Shown here: one piece after another, positions 15,319-24,170 of the stretch
How the letters are laid out: each line of letters begins with the position of its first letter
How positions within the stretch are numbered: the first letter of the stretch is position 1
NCBI GenBank assembly: GCA_007693945.1
Contig: RECP01000051.1
Location: forward strand, 32,347-96,346
Reading direction: 5' to 3'
Length of the DNA: 64,000 nucleotides
Source: Spirochaetaceae bacterium
GTDB lineage: Bacteria > Spirochaetota > Spirochaetia > DSM-27196 > PWMO01
Position numbers and translations under genes: made by a program
Notes under the pieces: generated by a model
What the model was told of the DNA's origin: nothing
What the model saw: only the letters and a program-made list of their open reading frames with translations
The model's database searches: none

Positions 15319-18300
15319 TACGTCCGCCTCCGTTGTTGCGCCCGGCGTTCGCGTTCGGCGGCGCGCTCCGCAGCCCGTTGCTCGTCGCGCGCGATCTCGC
15401 GCCGCAACTGTTGCTCCTTGCGCTGGTGTTTCTCGTCCCGGCGCCGCTCGCGGCGTACGGTGACCCGGTCGGAGAACTGGTTGAACGCGGAATACAGGGT
15501 CGGCACCAGAAACAGCGTCAGAAAGGTAGCCACGCCAAGACCGCCGACTACGGTTCTGGCGATCGGCTGCACCAGACTCGACCCCTCACCCTCTACAAAG
15601 GCAACGGGGACAAGTGCCAGAATGGTAGTCAGGCTGGTCATCAGGATCGGCCGCAGCCGGTTGCCGCCGGCTTCGATGCACGCTTCAAACAACGGCATAC
15701 CTCGACGGCGCATCAGATTGGTGTAGTCCACCAGCACGATACCGTTGTTGACCACGATACCCACCAGCATCACCGCACCCACCGCAGTGAAGACGTTCAA
15801 AGTCTCGCCGGTAATGTAATACAGCCCCACTACGCCGATCGTCAACAGCGGAATAGTGAACACGATTATGAAGGGATCGAGAAACGACTCGAACTGGCTC
15901 GCCATGACCCCATAGACCAGCAGGATCGAGACAACCACGATGACCGCGAACGTCCGGAGCAGCCTCATCAGTTCCGCGTAGTCGCCACCGAATTCGATCA
16001 GCAATGCGTCATCCACCGCAATCTCTTCCATAACCATGGCGCGAATCTGAGGATCCACGTCGCTCAGCTGGACACCGGGCGCCAGACTGGCACGCACGTT
16101 CACCGTGCGACGCTGATTCTCGCGCCGGATGCTGACCGGGCCGGTAGTGCGTTGGAGCGTGGCAAAGCTCGACAGCGGAATGCGCCGCCCGGCGTTGCTC
16201 ATGACAAAGATGCGCTCCAGGTCGGGAGCGGTGCTGCGACTTGCTTCGTCGGAAATAACCAGGATGTCGTATTCATCGGTGCGCGAACGGTAGCGCGACG
16301 AGGCAATACCATCCACGTAGGCCCGGACTTCCTGACCAACAGCCTGCATGTTCAGACCCAACTCATACGCACGAGCACGGTCGATGGCGATACGCAGCTC
16401 CGGCAGTCCGTCATCGAGGGTGATGGTGGGCTCGGCAACCTCCTCGGAGAATCGGTCACGCAGCAGATCGGCGATGCGATCGGCCGTCTGCTTGCCGCGC
16501 TCGAGATCCTCACTAGTCACGATAATGTCGATCGGCGGCGCCGAGAAGGGCCCGCCTCCGCCGCCCTGCTGGAAAGAAAAGCGAGCGCCGGGAAAACTGT
16601 CGAAATGGGCACGCAGTTTCTCCTGTACGTCGAATGAGGTGTCGATACGATCCTGAAACTCCGGCAGCGTAACCGAGAGCGTACCCCGGTTGCTGCGTGC
16701 CCCGCCGAGACCGAAAAAGCTGCGGTCGCCGGCGGAAACCAGCATATCCTTGTAACCTTGTATTTCATGCTTCGCTATCTGCTCGAGCTGCTGCAGAACA
16801 CTGCGGGTCACGTCAAGGCTGGTACCCTGCGGCATGGTAAGCGAGACCTGCACGAAGTCGTCCTCCTGAGAGGGCGCAAACTGAAACCCCATTATGGGAA
16901 TCATCGCCAGACTGCCGCCGAACAGAACCACTACCACCACTACCACCAGCCAACGATGCCGCAGCGCAAAGCCGAGTGCGGCCCGGTAACCGCGATCGAG
17001 CCCACCGAAAAACCCGTCGAGCAGGTTGTCGAGCACGCGGCGAAAACCAACCAACGGCCGCTGTTTCTTACTCTCGATGCGCAGATAGTGACTCGAGAGC
17101 ACGGGAATCAACAGTACCGCCACCACCAGCGATGCAACCAGCGATATCACGACCGTAAACGCCAGACCGGAAAACAACTCGCCGACAAAGCGCAACTGTC
17201 GCCGGAACAGTACAACCGGCAGGAAGACACATATCGTGGTCAGGGTGGAGGCCGTAATCGCGGTGAGCATCTCCTGCGTACCGAGCACCGCGCTGGTAGT
17301 CAGCTTGGAGCCCTTTTCGCGGTACCGGTAGATGTTCTCGAGAACGACAATCGAGTTGTCGACCAGCATACCAACGCCCAATGCAAGTCCGGTCAGCGTC
17401 ATGATGTTGAGCGTCAGACCGGAGAAATACATCAGCATCAGGGTAATGACAATTGAAATCGGTATTGAAACGGCAATCACGGCCGTCGTGCGAAAACTGC
17501 GCAGAAAGATGAACAGCACCAGCACTGCAAAGACAGCACCCAGAATTGCCGAAGAAGAGACGTCCTGCAGCGAATTGCGGATGATCTGGGTGGTGTCGAG
17601 CACCACCCCGAGCTCCACCCCTACCGGCAGCGCGGCATTGATCGAGTCCAGACGCTCCAGAACGTTGTCGGCGGTCTGCACCGAGTTGGTACCGCTCTGC
17701 CTCTGCACAACGACAATTATGCCCGGTTCTCCGTTGACGAATACGGTGGTGTCTTCACGACGGAACCCGTCGAACACGTTGGCCACCTCGCGCAGGCGAA
17801 TGCCGTAGTTAGCGGAAATATCGGGTCCCGCGGCGTTGGCCGACGGATTGCCTCCGGCACCGAAACCCGCGAACGGACGGTAGGCGATTACGGTATCCTT
17901 GATCTCTTCGATGCTTCCGTACTCGCCGGCGGTGCGGATCAGGTAGTTGGTGGTTCCCTCGGTGATTCGCCCCGCGGCCACCTGAACGTTCTGTGACCGG
18001 ATAGCCTGCGAGACCTGGGTCAACGTCAGATTGTAGGCTTCCAGGCGGTCCTGCGGCACCTCGACGCGCACCGCCCGGTCACGCCCCCCGCTGACCGAGG
18101 CCAGCGCCACGCCTTCAATCTGCTCGAGGCGCGGTTGGATGACGTCTTCGGCGAGCTGGCGCAGCTCTTCGGTCGATCGGTTCCCGGAGACCTGCAATGT
18201 CATGATGGGAAACTGCGATGGGTCAAATTTGAATATCTGCGGCGAGCGCGCGTCGGACGGCAGGAAGTCACGCACGAATTCCAGACGGTCACGCACTTCG

Positions 18301-18617
18301 TTGGAGGCTTCGGCCATATCCGTTCCCCACGTGAACTCGAGGCTTACCTGACTCGAGCCCTCCGATGAGAACGAGGTGATCTTTTCTATGTTGCTTACGT
18401 TGCTCAGCTGACTCTCCAGCGGGCGTGTAACGCCGCGCTCGACCTCTTCCGGTGCGGCGCCGTCGTAGGCGGTCAAGACCACCAGAAACGGCGCTTCGAT
18501 TTCGGGAAACAGATCGATCGCCAGATCGCGTGCGGTGTAGATGCCGAACCCGAACAGTAACGCGAACACGATCAACAGGGTTGTGGGACGGTTTACTACG
18601 GTCCTTGTCAGACTCAT
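15318..18617 (-). CDS. RND efflux pump, inner-membrane subunit (HAE1 type)
   Basis: 1099 residues, the size of AcrB-type pumps. The first membrane helix (RPTTLLIVFALLFGFGIYTA) is followed by ETPFLVVLTAYDGAAPEEVE-type porter sequence; the proton-relay helix contains GVGMLVDNSIVVLENIYR. The second half repeats the topology with VGIVVNNGIVLVDYTN. A basic, arginine- and glutamate-rich cytoplasmic tail of about 45 residues ends the protein, longer than usual. It lies 18 bp after the fusion protein gene in the order TetR - TolC - MFP - RND - PII-like. Likely exports amphiphilic toxicants; substrate not predictable. Confidence 0.94.
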   Translation of the reverse strand: MSLTRTVVNRPTTLLIVFALLFGFGIYTARDLAIDLFPEIEAPFLVVLTAYDGAAPEEVERGVTRPLESQLSNVSNIEKITSFSSEGSSQVSLEFTWGTDMAEASNEVRDRLEFVRDFLPSDARSPQIFKFDPSQFPIMTLQVSGNRSTEELRQLAEDVIQPRLEQIEGVALASVSGGRDRAVRVEVPQDRLEAYNLTLTQVSQAIRSQNVQVAAGRITEGTTNYLIRTAGEYGSIEEIKDTVIAYRPFAGFGAGGNPSANAAGPDISANYGIRLREVANVFDGFRREDTTVFVNGEPGIIVVVQRQSGTNSVQTADNVLERLDSINAALPVGVELGVVLDTTQIIRNSLQDVSSSAILGAVFAVLVLFIFLRSFRTTAVIAVSIPISIVITLMLMYFSGLTLNIMTLTGLALGVGMLVDNSIVVLENIYRYREKGSKLTTSAVLGTQEMLTAITASTLTTICVFLPVVLFRRQLRFVGELFSGLAFTVVISLVASLVVAVLLIPVLSSHYLRIESKKQRPLVGFRRVLDNLLDGFFGGLDRGYRAALGFALRHRWLVVVVVVVLFGGSLAMIPIMGFQFAPSQEDDFVQVSLTMPQGTSLDVTRSVLQQLEQIAKHEIQGYKDMLVSAGDRSFFGLGGARSNRGTLSVTLPEFQDRIDTSFDVQEKLRAHFDSFPGARFSFQQGGGGGPFSAPPIDIIVTSEDLERGKQTADRIADLLRDRFSEEVAEPTITLDDGLPELRIAIDRARAYELGLNMQAVGQEVRAYVDGIASSRYRSRTDEYDILVISDEASRSTAPDLERIFVMSNAGRRIPLSSFATLQRTTGPVSIRRENQRRTVNVRASLAPGVQLSDVDPQIRAMVMEEIAVDDALLIEFGGDYAELMRLLRTFAVIVVVSILLVYGVMASQFESFLDPFIIVFTIPLLTIGVVGLYYITGETLNVFTAVGAVMLVGIVVNNGIVLVDYTNLMRRRGMPLFEACIEAGGNRLRPILMTSLTTILALVPVAFVEGEGSSLVQPIARTVVGGLGVATFLTLFLVPTLYSAFNQFSDRVTVRRERRRDEKHQRKEQQLRREIARDEQRAAERAAERERRAQQRRRT

Positions 18618-18635
18618 CCTGTAACTCCTTGCAAA

Positions 18636-19577
18636 TCAGTCAAGAACGTTGACCCTGTCGATAACCCGGATACGAGCTCCGTCCTCGAGCAGCGACTGAC
18701 CCTGGTAGACAATACTCTCTCCGGGCTGCAAACCGTCGACAATTTCGGCAACGTTATCGATCTCGATTCCCACGCGCACGCGGCGGCGTTCAACGGTTGA
18801 CTCGTCTGCCTGTACCACGAAGATGTACGTCTCACCAAAACGCCGCACGACGGTATCGGCCGGAATCTTTACCACCCCTTCCTTCTGCTGTGTGATCAGC
18901 TGAATCTGCGCAAACATCCCCGGCCGCACGCGGGTATCGCGCCGGTTCAACGTCAGCTTGGCGCCGAGCGTACGAGTTTGGGCATCCAGTACCGGGCTGA
19001 TCTCGGTCACGCGCGCGCCGAACTGTTCGCCGGGGTAGGCGTCCAGGCGCACCGTAGCCGGCATACCGGGACGCATTTTGGAGACGAAGCGCTCGGCAAC
19101 CGCGGTACGGATCTCCAGGTCATCGGTCTGCGCAACGCGCGCCACCGGCGTTCCCGTTCCAACCATCGACCCGGCCTGAACCGGCAGTGCGGTTACGGTA
19201 CCCGAAATAGTCGAACGCACCGGGCTGGGAGCAAACGTCTGCCCCGGTCGCGACCGGTCAACTTCGGCGATCAGCTGGTCTTGCTGGACCCGTTCGCCGA
19301 CTCGAACGTGTACGCGCTTCAGCTCGCCGGCGATGTCCGGAAAGATGTCAACGCTCGAAACCGGATGCACATCACCGGTAACGCGGATGTAGTCGGTAAT
19401 CGATCCGGCTACCGCTGTTGTGACATTTACCGCGAAGGTTGTCCGCTCCGCGCCGGAGACGCCGCGGTCCCCGCTATCGTCACCGTCCGCACCATTGCGA
19501 TTGCCGCACGCCAGCACGAGGGCCGCCAGCATAACCACTGCGATGATCCGCGTGATCCGCATTCCGTATTCAGCCAT
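18636..19577 (-). CDS. RND periplasmic adaptor (membrane fusion) lipoprotein
   Basis: 313 residues. A signal sequence ends in the lipobox LVLAC about residue 24, so it is a lipoprotein. Then come the lipoyl/hairpin segment (DIFPDIAGELKRVHVRVGERV, interrupted by a short hairpin), beta-barrel (PATVRLDAYPGEQFGARVTEISPVLD) and membrane-proximal domain (VVRRFGETYIFVVQAD). ATG at 19577 is preferred because GGAG stands about 8 nt upstream, and it overlaps the TolC stop by 8 nt; a second ATG at 19562 is possible. It links the RND pump to TolC. Confidence 0.92.
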   Translation of the reverse strand: MAEYGMRITRIIAVVMLAALVLACGNRNGADGDDSGDRGVSGAERTTFAVNVTTAVAGSITDYIRVTGDVHPVSSVDIFPDIAGELKRVHVRVGERVQQDQLIAEVDRSRPGQTFAPSPVRSTISGTVTALPVQAGSMVGTGTPVARVAQTDDLEIRTAVAERFVSKMRPGMPATVRLDAYPGEQFGARVTEISPVLDAQTRTLGAKLTLNRRDTRVRPGMFAQIQLITQQKEGVVKIPADTVVRRFGETYIFVVQADESTVERRRVRVGIEIDNVAEIVDGLQPGESIVYQGQSLLEDGARIRVIDRVNVLD

Positions 19578-20967
19578 GGCTCTGCTCCCCTAATTGCTCG
19601 CTGCCCGTATTGAGTATGTACTGCAGATCGAGCAGCGCTTCGATGTACTCCAGTTTTCCCTGCAGGACCTGCAGCTGCGCGGTCTGCAGCTCCTGTTCAG
19701 CGTTGCGCAGTTCCAGCAGTTCGCGCGTGCCGGCGGCATACGCTTCAGTTGCCAACTCGAATGCACGCTCGGCTAGTCGCTGGTTGCGCTCGCGCGACGA
19801 GATCGTACGCTGCAGCTGATCAAGACGTTCCACCAGATTGCGTGCCTGCAGCTCGAGTGCCTGGTAGGTCGACTGCATCGCCACCCGAGCGTCGGCCAGA
19901 TCGGTTTCCAGATTGCTGATACGCGTCCGAGTCTGCGATGACGGCAGAAACGTATCGAGCGGCTGTGTCAGGGTGATCGAGAACGTCCCGCGGTCACTCC
20001 AGTCGCGATCCGGATCAGCAAACCAGGAATCACGGAAGGGATCTCCCTGAAACGTCGGGTTGTAGGCGTAGCGAAACGTAAGGTTGGGGTAGAACCCGCG
20101 CGTTTGAGGATCGCCACCGGATTTTGCCAGCCGAATAGCATTCTCCAGCTGGCGCATACCGTCCTGGATCTGCCGGATGGCGGTTGCGCCGGGCAGCTTA
20201 CGTGCGATCAGCTGCTCGACGTCGAGTTCGACCATCTCGGGTTCGATGGTGCCGTCGAGCACCACCCGCGACGTAAGCGGCAAACCCAGGTCACGGTTGA
20301 ACTGACGTCGGACCGCGCGCTGCTGATCGAGGAGCGCCTCCAGTTCGGGGCGCTGGTTCTCGTACGATACTTCCTCGGACAGCAGCGTAAACTCGTCAAC
20401 CAGTCCGTTTTCGTAGTTGATCCGCGTCTGCTCCAGCCGCTGGCGCGCAATCTCGAGCGCCTGCTGACGCAGCGCAGTCTGTTGATCAAGCACAAGCAGC
20501 CCGAAAAACGATTTGCGAACGTCGCGCTCGATGCGGTTACGGGCCTCAACTATGTCGATCAACCCCGCGTCGTAGTCAATCCGTGCGGCGCGGATACCGT
20601 AGATCGAACCGAGGTTGAGATTAAGCGTGGCCGTCAATTCGCCCTGAACGTTCCAGACGGGCCCTTTCGTCTGAACCGGAAACCCGGTGTCCGGATCAAG
20701 CCCGATTCCGGCTGGCCGCTCGTTGGGCCGCGCCAGAGTGGTTCCGGCACCGATTCCCGGCACAAAGCGGTTCCAGGCGCTATCGCGGGTGCGCCGGCGT
20801 TTCTCGAGACTGAGGCGCTCGGATTCCAGTTCGAGGTTGTTGCGCAGCGCAATCGCCACGGCGTCCTCAACGGTAAGGCCGTGCGTCTCCTGCGCCGCCG
20901 GTTGCAGCGGCGGCAGAAACAGGATCAGGGTCGCGACGGCAACGAGTCTCACGATCGGGTATTTCAT
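19570..20967 (-). CDS. TolC-family outer-membrane efflux protein
   Basis: 465 residues with a Sec signal peptide (VRLVAVATLILFLPPLQPAAAQE-like) and two long coiled repeats of the outer-membrane efflux protein family: LTVEDAVAIALRNNLELESERL near the N-terminus and a second alpha-barrel repeat with RISNLETDLADARVAMQSTYQALELQARNL, ending with RELLELRNAEQELQTAQLQVLQGKLEYIEALLDLQYILN. It is the exit duct of the tripartite pump; the start overlaps the TetR stop as ATGA. Presence of TolC shows the organism has an outer membrane. Confidence 0.93.
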   Translation of the reverse strand: MKYPIVRLVAVATLILFLPPLQPAAQETHGLTVEDAVAIALRNNLELESERLSLEKRRRTRDSAWNRFVPGIGAGTTLARPNERPAGIGLDPDTGFPVQTKGPVWNVQGELTATLNLNLGSIYGIRAARIDYDAGLIDIVEARNRIERDVRKSFFGLLVLDQQTALRQQALEIARQRLEQTRINYENGLVDEFTLLSEEVSYENQRPELEALLDQQRAVRRQFNRDLGLPLTSRVVLDGTIEPEMVELDVEQLIARKLPGATAIRQIQDGMRQLENAIRLAKSGGDPQTRGFYPNLTFRYAYNPTFQGDPFRDSWFADPDRDWSDRGTFSITLTQPLDTFLPSSQTRTRISNLETDLADARVAMQSTYQALELQARNLVERLDQLQRTISSRERNQRLAERAFELATEAYAAGTRELLELRNAEQELQTAQLQVLQGKLEYIEALLDLQYILNTGSEQLGEQSHG

Positions 20968-22256
20968 GGGTAGACGTCCTTTCCGGCAGGGGCGATGCCG
21001 TGGGTCACCGTACGGTAGAAGTCACGGGTATAGGCAAACAGCTCGCGAGGGCGCTCGAGGCTGAGACCGGTTGTGGTAAGGCCGCGATTCATCAGGATAC
21101 TCAGCAGCGCCAGTGTTTCCAGCGTCTCGTCACGGCGGACAGGGTCGCTGTGCTTCTCAAGTCGTTGACGTATGAACTCCGCACTCTGCAGGATTTCATC
21201 TTCGTCGGCGGTTCCAGCGGTAACCGGAACTCGCTGCACCTGCACCCAGTTGGAAAACACCATCAGGCTGCGGTTGCTGAGAAAGTAGCTTGCCAGCGTA
21301 ACGATGTAGCCGTACAGTCTTTGCGAGAAGCTGCCGAGCCGGTCGCACCTTGAGGCAAACAGGTCGTTGAAGTGACGCCGTTCGGTCTGCAACGCCCGGG
21401 AGAACATCGTATCCTTGTTCTCGAAATAGAAATAGAGGCTGCTCTTGGTCATACCGAGACGTTTGGCAATGCGGTCGAGTGACGCCATTTCAAAGCCGAC
21501 CTCGGTTACCACGGCTTCTACGGCGGCAAAGATGCGGTTGGGTTCCAGCAGCTCGTCCCGCCGCACTGCGGCCACCCGCTCTACCGCCCGATAGTCGATA
21601 TCGTGAACTGCACGCGGGAACAGTCCGTGGAGGCAGAGGCCGACTGTGTGGGCAACGCGCGCCATGCGCTGCGATTCGCTGAGTTCTTGTTGATGGTTGC
21701 GCAACCGGCAGAGCGGCGTCCAGAACGCAAACGCCGACCACACCACCAGTTGCACGTGGGTGTACATCAGCATCAGCTGCATCGAATCCTTTCGCCGTCC
21801 GGCTACGGTCGCGGTTGTCCGGTTCCCGGCCGATTCAGCAGCATCGGCCTCAAGATGCGGCAGAATGATCCGGCTGATATCATCGCCGAGTTTGTAGAAG
21901 CGATTGCGATCCCGTTCGGGGCCCGGCAGTAGCTTCAGTACCAGAAAGAGGTAGTACTGCGGCAACTGAGCGAACATTCGATGGATACCGTCGGCATAGC
22001 TTTCGACGATCTCCCGCAACGCCACGTCAGGCGGCAGGGCCGCCAACGCGTCGCGGACTTCACCGTACGATTGCAGAAAGCGATCCGTCATTGCGCCCAC
22101 CAGCGCCGTCTTGCTGGGAAAGTGCCGATAGATGGCCTGCTTGGTGACGCCGAGCCGCTCGGCTACCCGGGAGAGACTGGTATTGGTGAACAGCGTTTCA
22201 GCCCACGCCGTGAAGGCGGCGGCCTCAATCTGCTGCCGCCGGTCGGTTTGTTTCAG
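20964..22256 (-). CDS. Tandem TetR-family regulator (two TetR units), probable CTG start
   Basis: Read from a CTG at 22256 the protein has 430 residues and two complete TetR modules. The first helix-turn-helix is SRVAERLGVTKQAIYRHFPSK (about 30-50), the second ASLDRIAKRLGMTKSSLYFYFENKD at about 260-284, each followed by a helical ligand-binding segment. The first in-frame canonical start, GTG at 22100, falls after the first HTH, inside the FPSKTALVGAM helix. Between an in-frame TAA at 22271-22269 and that GTG there is no ATG, GTG or TTG; the CTG has AAGGA 9 nt upstream. The gene heads the efflux operon and overlaps tolC by 4 nt, and a palindrome overlaps its promoter, so it probably represses the operon. 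The alternative is a damaged first domain with start at 22100. Confidence 0.8.
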   Translation of the reverse strand: MKQTDRRQQIEAAAFTAWAETLFTNTSLSRVAERLGVTKQAIYRHFPSKTALVGAMTDRFLQSYGEVRDALAALPPDVALREIVESYADGIHRMFAQLPQYYLFLVLKLLPGPERDRNRFYKLGDDISRIILPHLEADAAESAGNRTTATVAGRRKDSMQLMLMYTHVQLVVWSAFAFWTPLCRLRNHQQELSESQRMARVAHTVGLCLHGLFPRAVHDIDYRAVERVAAVRRDELLEPNRIFAAVEAVVTEVGFEMASLDRIAKRLGMTKSSLYFYFENKDTMFSRALQTERRHFNDLFASRCDRLGSFSQRLYGYIVTLASYFLSNRSLMVFSNWVQVQRVPVTAGTADEDEILQSAEFIRQRLEKHSDPVRRDETLETLALLSILMNRGLTTTGLSLERPRELFAYTRDFYRTVTHGIAPAGKDVYP

Positions 22257-22297
22257 AGTGCTGTATCCTTATTGCTTATTGGCGCATGATGTTACCG

Positions 22298-22341
22298 AAC
22301 GATCGTTAACATAAAGTAGCAAAGTGTAGCCCAGAGGTCAA
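22298..22341 (-). promoter_or_regulatory. Promoter and TetR operator of the efflux operon
   Basis: On the minus strand TTGACC (22336-22341), 17-bp spacer, TACTTT (22313-22318). Just downstream, across the predicted start point, is the perfect palindrome AACGATCGTT (22298-22307), flanked by GTTA and TAAC. Position and symmetry suit autoregulation by the TetR protein. Confidence 0.55.
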
Positions 22342-22391
22342 CCCGTTTCTCGTCATTTGCTGAAATCGCTGTTCCGGAGTTCCAACGGCAG

Positions 22392-23096
22392 TCAGTGAAA
22401 CTCGTACTGCCGCACTTCTTCAACGCGCACCTTGATTTGCACCGACGCCTGATAGGAACCTGAATCTATCCACACGCGCGGCGGCGCCGTCAGAATCAGC
22501 CGACCGCGGGCACTGTGCGGCTTGTTCGGCGATACCGAGCGCAGGTGTTCGCGTACCGCAATCCGGATTGCGTCTTCGACCGCGTTGCGCTTCTGCTCCG
22601 GACCGGACCACAGGGTCGCCTCGCCGGCACCGGTGGACCGCGGAATCGCTCGGCTCTGCCATCCGTTTGCCCATGCGGCCTGGGAATCAGACATCTGGTA
22701 CTGTATCTGCGCGAAGTAACGTGAATCGGCGTGGCGTACCGCCAGTACCGATAGCGCCGAATCTCCCCAGGGGATCTCGGCGTGCAGGGTGAGATCAAAC
22801 TGCTCGGGTACCTGGCGTGCCCGGTCAAATGGACGATAGTAGAAACGGTACCCGTATACCATGCCCGAGAACGTCCACTGCGCCTCATGCAGAATCTGCT
22901 GCAGCGCCGCGTCGCGCCGCAGCGGATAATCGCCCTCGGGGCGAATCAGGGGCTGCCGCTCGGCCCACAACTCGACTACCAGCCGGTTCTCGGCGGCGTG
23001 TATCGGCGGCGCGATGAGAATCAGCAGCACGCACGTGATTGCCGAACAATGCAACCAACCGCGCGAGATCAGCCCCATCAAAGATGGCGTATGCAT
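22392..23096 (-). CDS. Secreted protein of unknown function
   Basis: 234 residues from the ATG at 23096; a Sec signal peptide (LHCSAITCVLLILIAPPIHA, then AENRLVV) is clear. I do not recognise a family. The mature part is mixed alpha/beta with ELWAERQPLIRPEGDYPLRRDAALQ, SGMVYGYRFYYRPFDRARQVPEQFDL and a C-terminal RLILTAPPRVWIDSGSYQASV; it has no cysteine pairs or catalytic motif that I can identify. The gene lies 43 bp after the rhomboid gene on the same strand and may be co-transcribed, though GATAAT/TAATAG elements 8-10 nt before the ATG hint at its own start. ATG at 23075 is an alternative. Confidence 0.7.
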   Translation of the reverse strand: MHTPSLMGLISRGWLHCSAITCVLLILIAPPIHAAENRLVVELWAERQPLIRPEGDYPLRRDAALQQILHEAQWTFSGMVYGYRFYYRPFDRARQVPEQFDLTLHAEIPWGDSALSVLAVRHADSRYFAQIQYQMSDSQAAWANGWQSRAIPRSTGAGEATLWSGPEQKRNAVEDAIRIAVREHLRSVSPNKPHSARGRLILTAPPRVWIDSGSYQASVQIKVRVEEVRQYEFH

Positions 23097-23139
23097 CACG
23101 TTAGCTATTATCGGCAGCCCGGGCGGCCAGACGGAGCCC

Positions 23140-23784
23140 CTATCGGCGCAAATCGTCGATGAAGACCGAGATCGGATTGATTCCCAGCCGTATGACAAAG
23201 TAGATAAACGCAAATAGGAAACCGGCGAGGTGCGTCAGGTGAGCAACGTTACCGCCACGACCGGAGATCTGGGACATCAGCTCGATCACGGTATAGCCGA
23301 TCACCAGAATGGGTGCGCGAATCGGGATGATACCAAACAGGTAAATCATAGCGGTGGGATAGAGCGCTGCAAACGCCAGCAGGACTCCAAAAACTGCCCC
23401 CGAGGCACCGACCAGGAATACGAAGTAGCTTCCACTGAACCAGTAGAACGCCAGTGAGAACACTCCCGCCAGCGTGCCGACCGTAAGATAGAAGGTCAGG
23501 AATTCCCAACTGCCGAGCCGCTGCTCAACCTGGGTCCCGAAGAAGAACAAGCCGATCATGTTGAAGAAGATGTGCGACATGCCGCCGTGCACGAACATGT
23601 AGGTGAAGATCTGCCACCAGTAGTTGCCCTGAACCACAAAAACCGGGTTCATCGCCAGATAGCGCATCAGGTTGGGCGACATCGTGGTCAGAAAAAAGAT
23701 CACGAAGTTGACGCCGATCAGAATGAACGCGACGTTGTAGGTGCGATAACGAAAGGGCTTGCGCAGAACGGATTGACGTGGCAC
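23140..23784 (-). CDS. Rhomboid family intramembrane serine protease
   Basis: 214 residues with six hydrophobic segments. The rhomboid marks are GGMSHIFFNMIGLFFFG (helix 2, with HxxxN), the nucleophile serine in VGASGAVFGVLLAF (GxSG) and the partner histidine in NVAHLTHLAGFLFA. The GTG at 23784 was chosen: a TTGACC-17 bp-TACATT promoter ends 6 nt before it, so any earlier start would not be transcribed from it; the protein begins PRQSVLRKPFRYRTYNVAFILIG. It cleaves membrane proteins within the bilayer; substrates unknown. Confidence 0.92.
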   Translation of the reverse strand: MPRQSVLRKPFRYRTYNVAFILIGVNFVIFFLTTMSPNLMRYLAMNPVFVVQGNYWWQIFTYMFVHGGMSHIFFNMIGLFFFGTQVEQRLGSWEFLTFYLTVGTLAGVFSLAFYWFSGSYFVFLVGASGAVFGVLLAFAALYPTAMIYLFGIIPIRAPILVIGYTVIELMSQISGRGGNVAHLTHLAGFLFAFIYFVIRLGINPISVFIDDLRR

Positions 23785-23790
23785 GCGGTA

Positions 23791-23819
23791 AATGTACGGA
23801 CAAACCGGGCGGGGGTCAA
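23791..23819 (-). promoter_or_regulatory. Leaderless promoter of the rhomboid gene
   Basis: TTGACC (23814-23819), exactly 17 bp, TACATT (23791-23796), then 6 nt to the GTG start at 23784. No SD. This is among the clearest examples of the leaderless arrangement in the window. Confidence 0.7.
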
Positions 23820-23904
23820 TAACAAGGCGGAGGGTCGCCGGGGCGAGCAAGCACCCGCGCATGTGTTGCGCAATCGAGCACAACACCGTATCCTGTTCCG
23901 AGCA

Positions 23905-24168
23905 ATGAAGAAGAACAGCTCGCGGAAACTGATCGTTCACGACCGCGACGCATCGCAGCCCGCTCCGGCCGCAGTATTCGCGCACGGGTTCCCGTTCACC
24001 CGCACGTTGTGGAGCGCACAGACGAATGCGTTCATCAGCGCCGGGATACGGGTTATCGACTGTGACCTGCGCGGATTCGGCGAGAACACGTCCGACGACG
24101 AGCTGACGCCTCCCGACGCGCTGCGTCATTTCATAGATAGCGACGCGGTACGCCGGAGGATGGACTGA
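23905..24168 (+). pseudogene. Truncated alpha/beta hydrolase remnant
   Basis: An 87-codon frame whose middle reads AAVFAHGFPFTRTLWSAQ and GIRVIDCDLRGFGEN, the first strands of alpha/beta hydrolases including the oxyanion HG motif and the DLRGFG strand-turn. The chain then jumps to PDALRHFIDSDAVRRRMD and stops. The nucleophile elbow (GxSxG), the acid and the catalytic histidine, about 150-180 residues, are missing. Either an internal deletion joined the N-terminus to the last helix, or the frame was lost. It ends 2 nt before the rlmE start and may now serve only as its leader. The ATG is preceded by no good SD. Confidence 0.65.
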
Positions 24169-24170
24169 CG

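Noticed and set aside
15333..16637. 434-codon plus-strand frame inside the RND gene
   Set aside because: Antisense shadow of a clear RND transporter; composition is His/Arg/Gln-rich and unlike a real protein.
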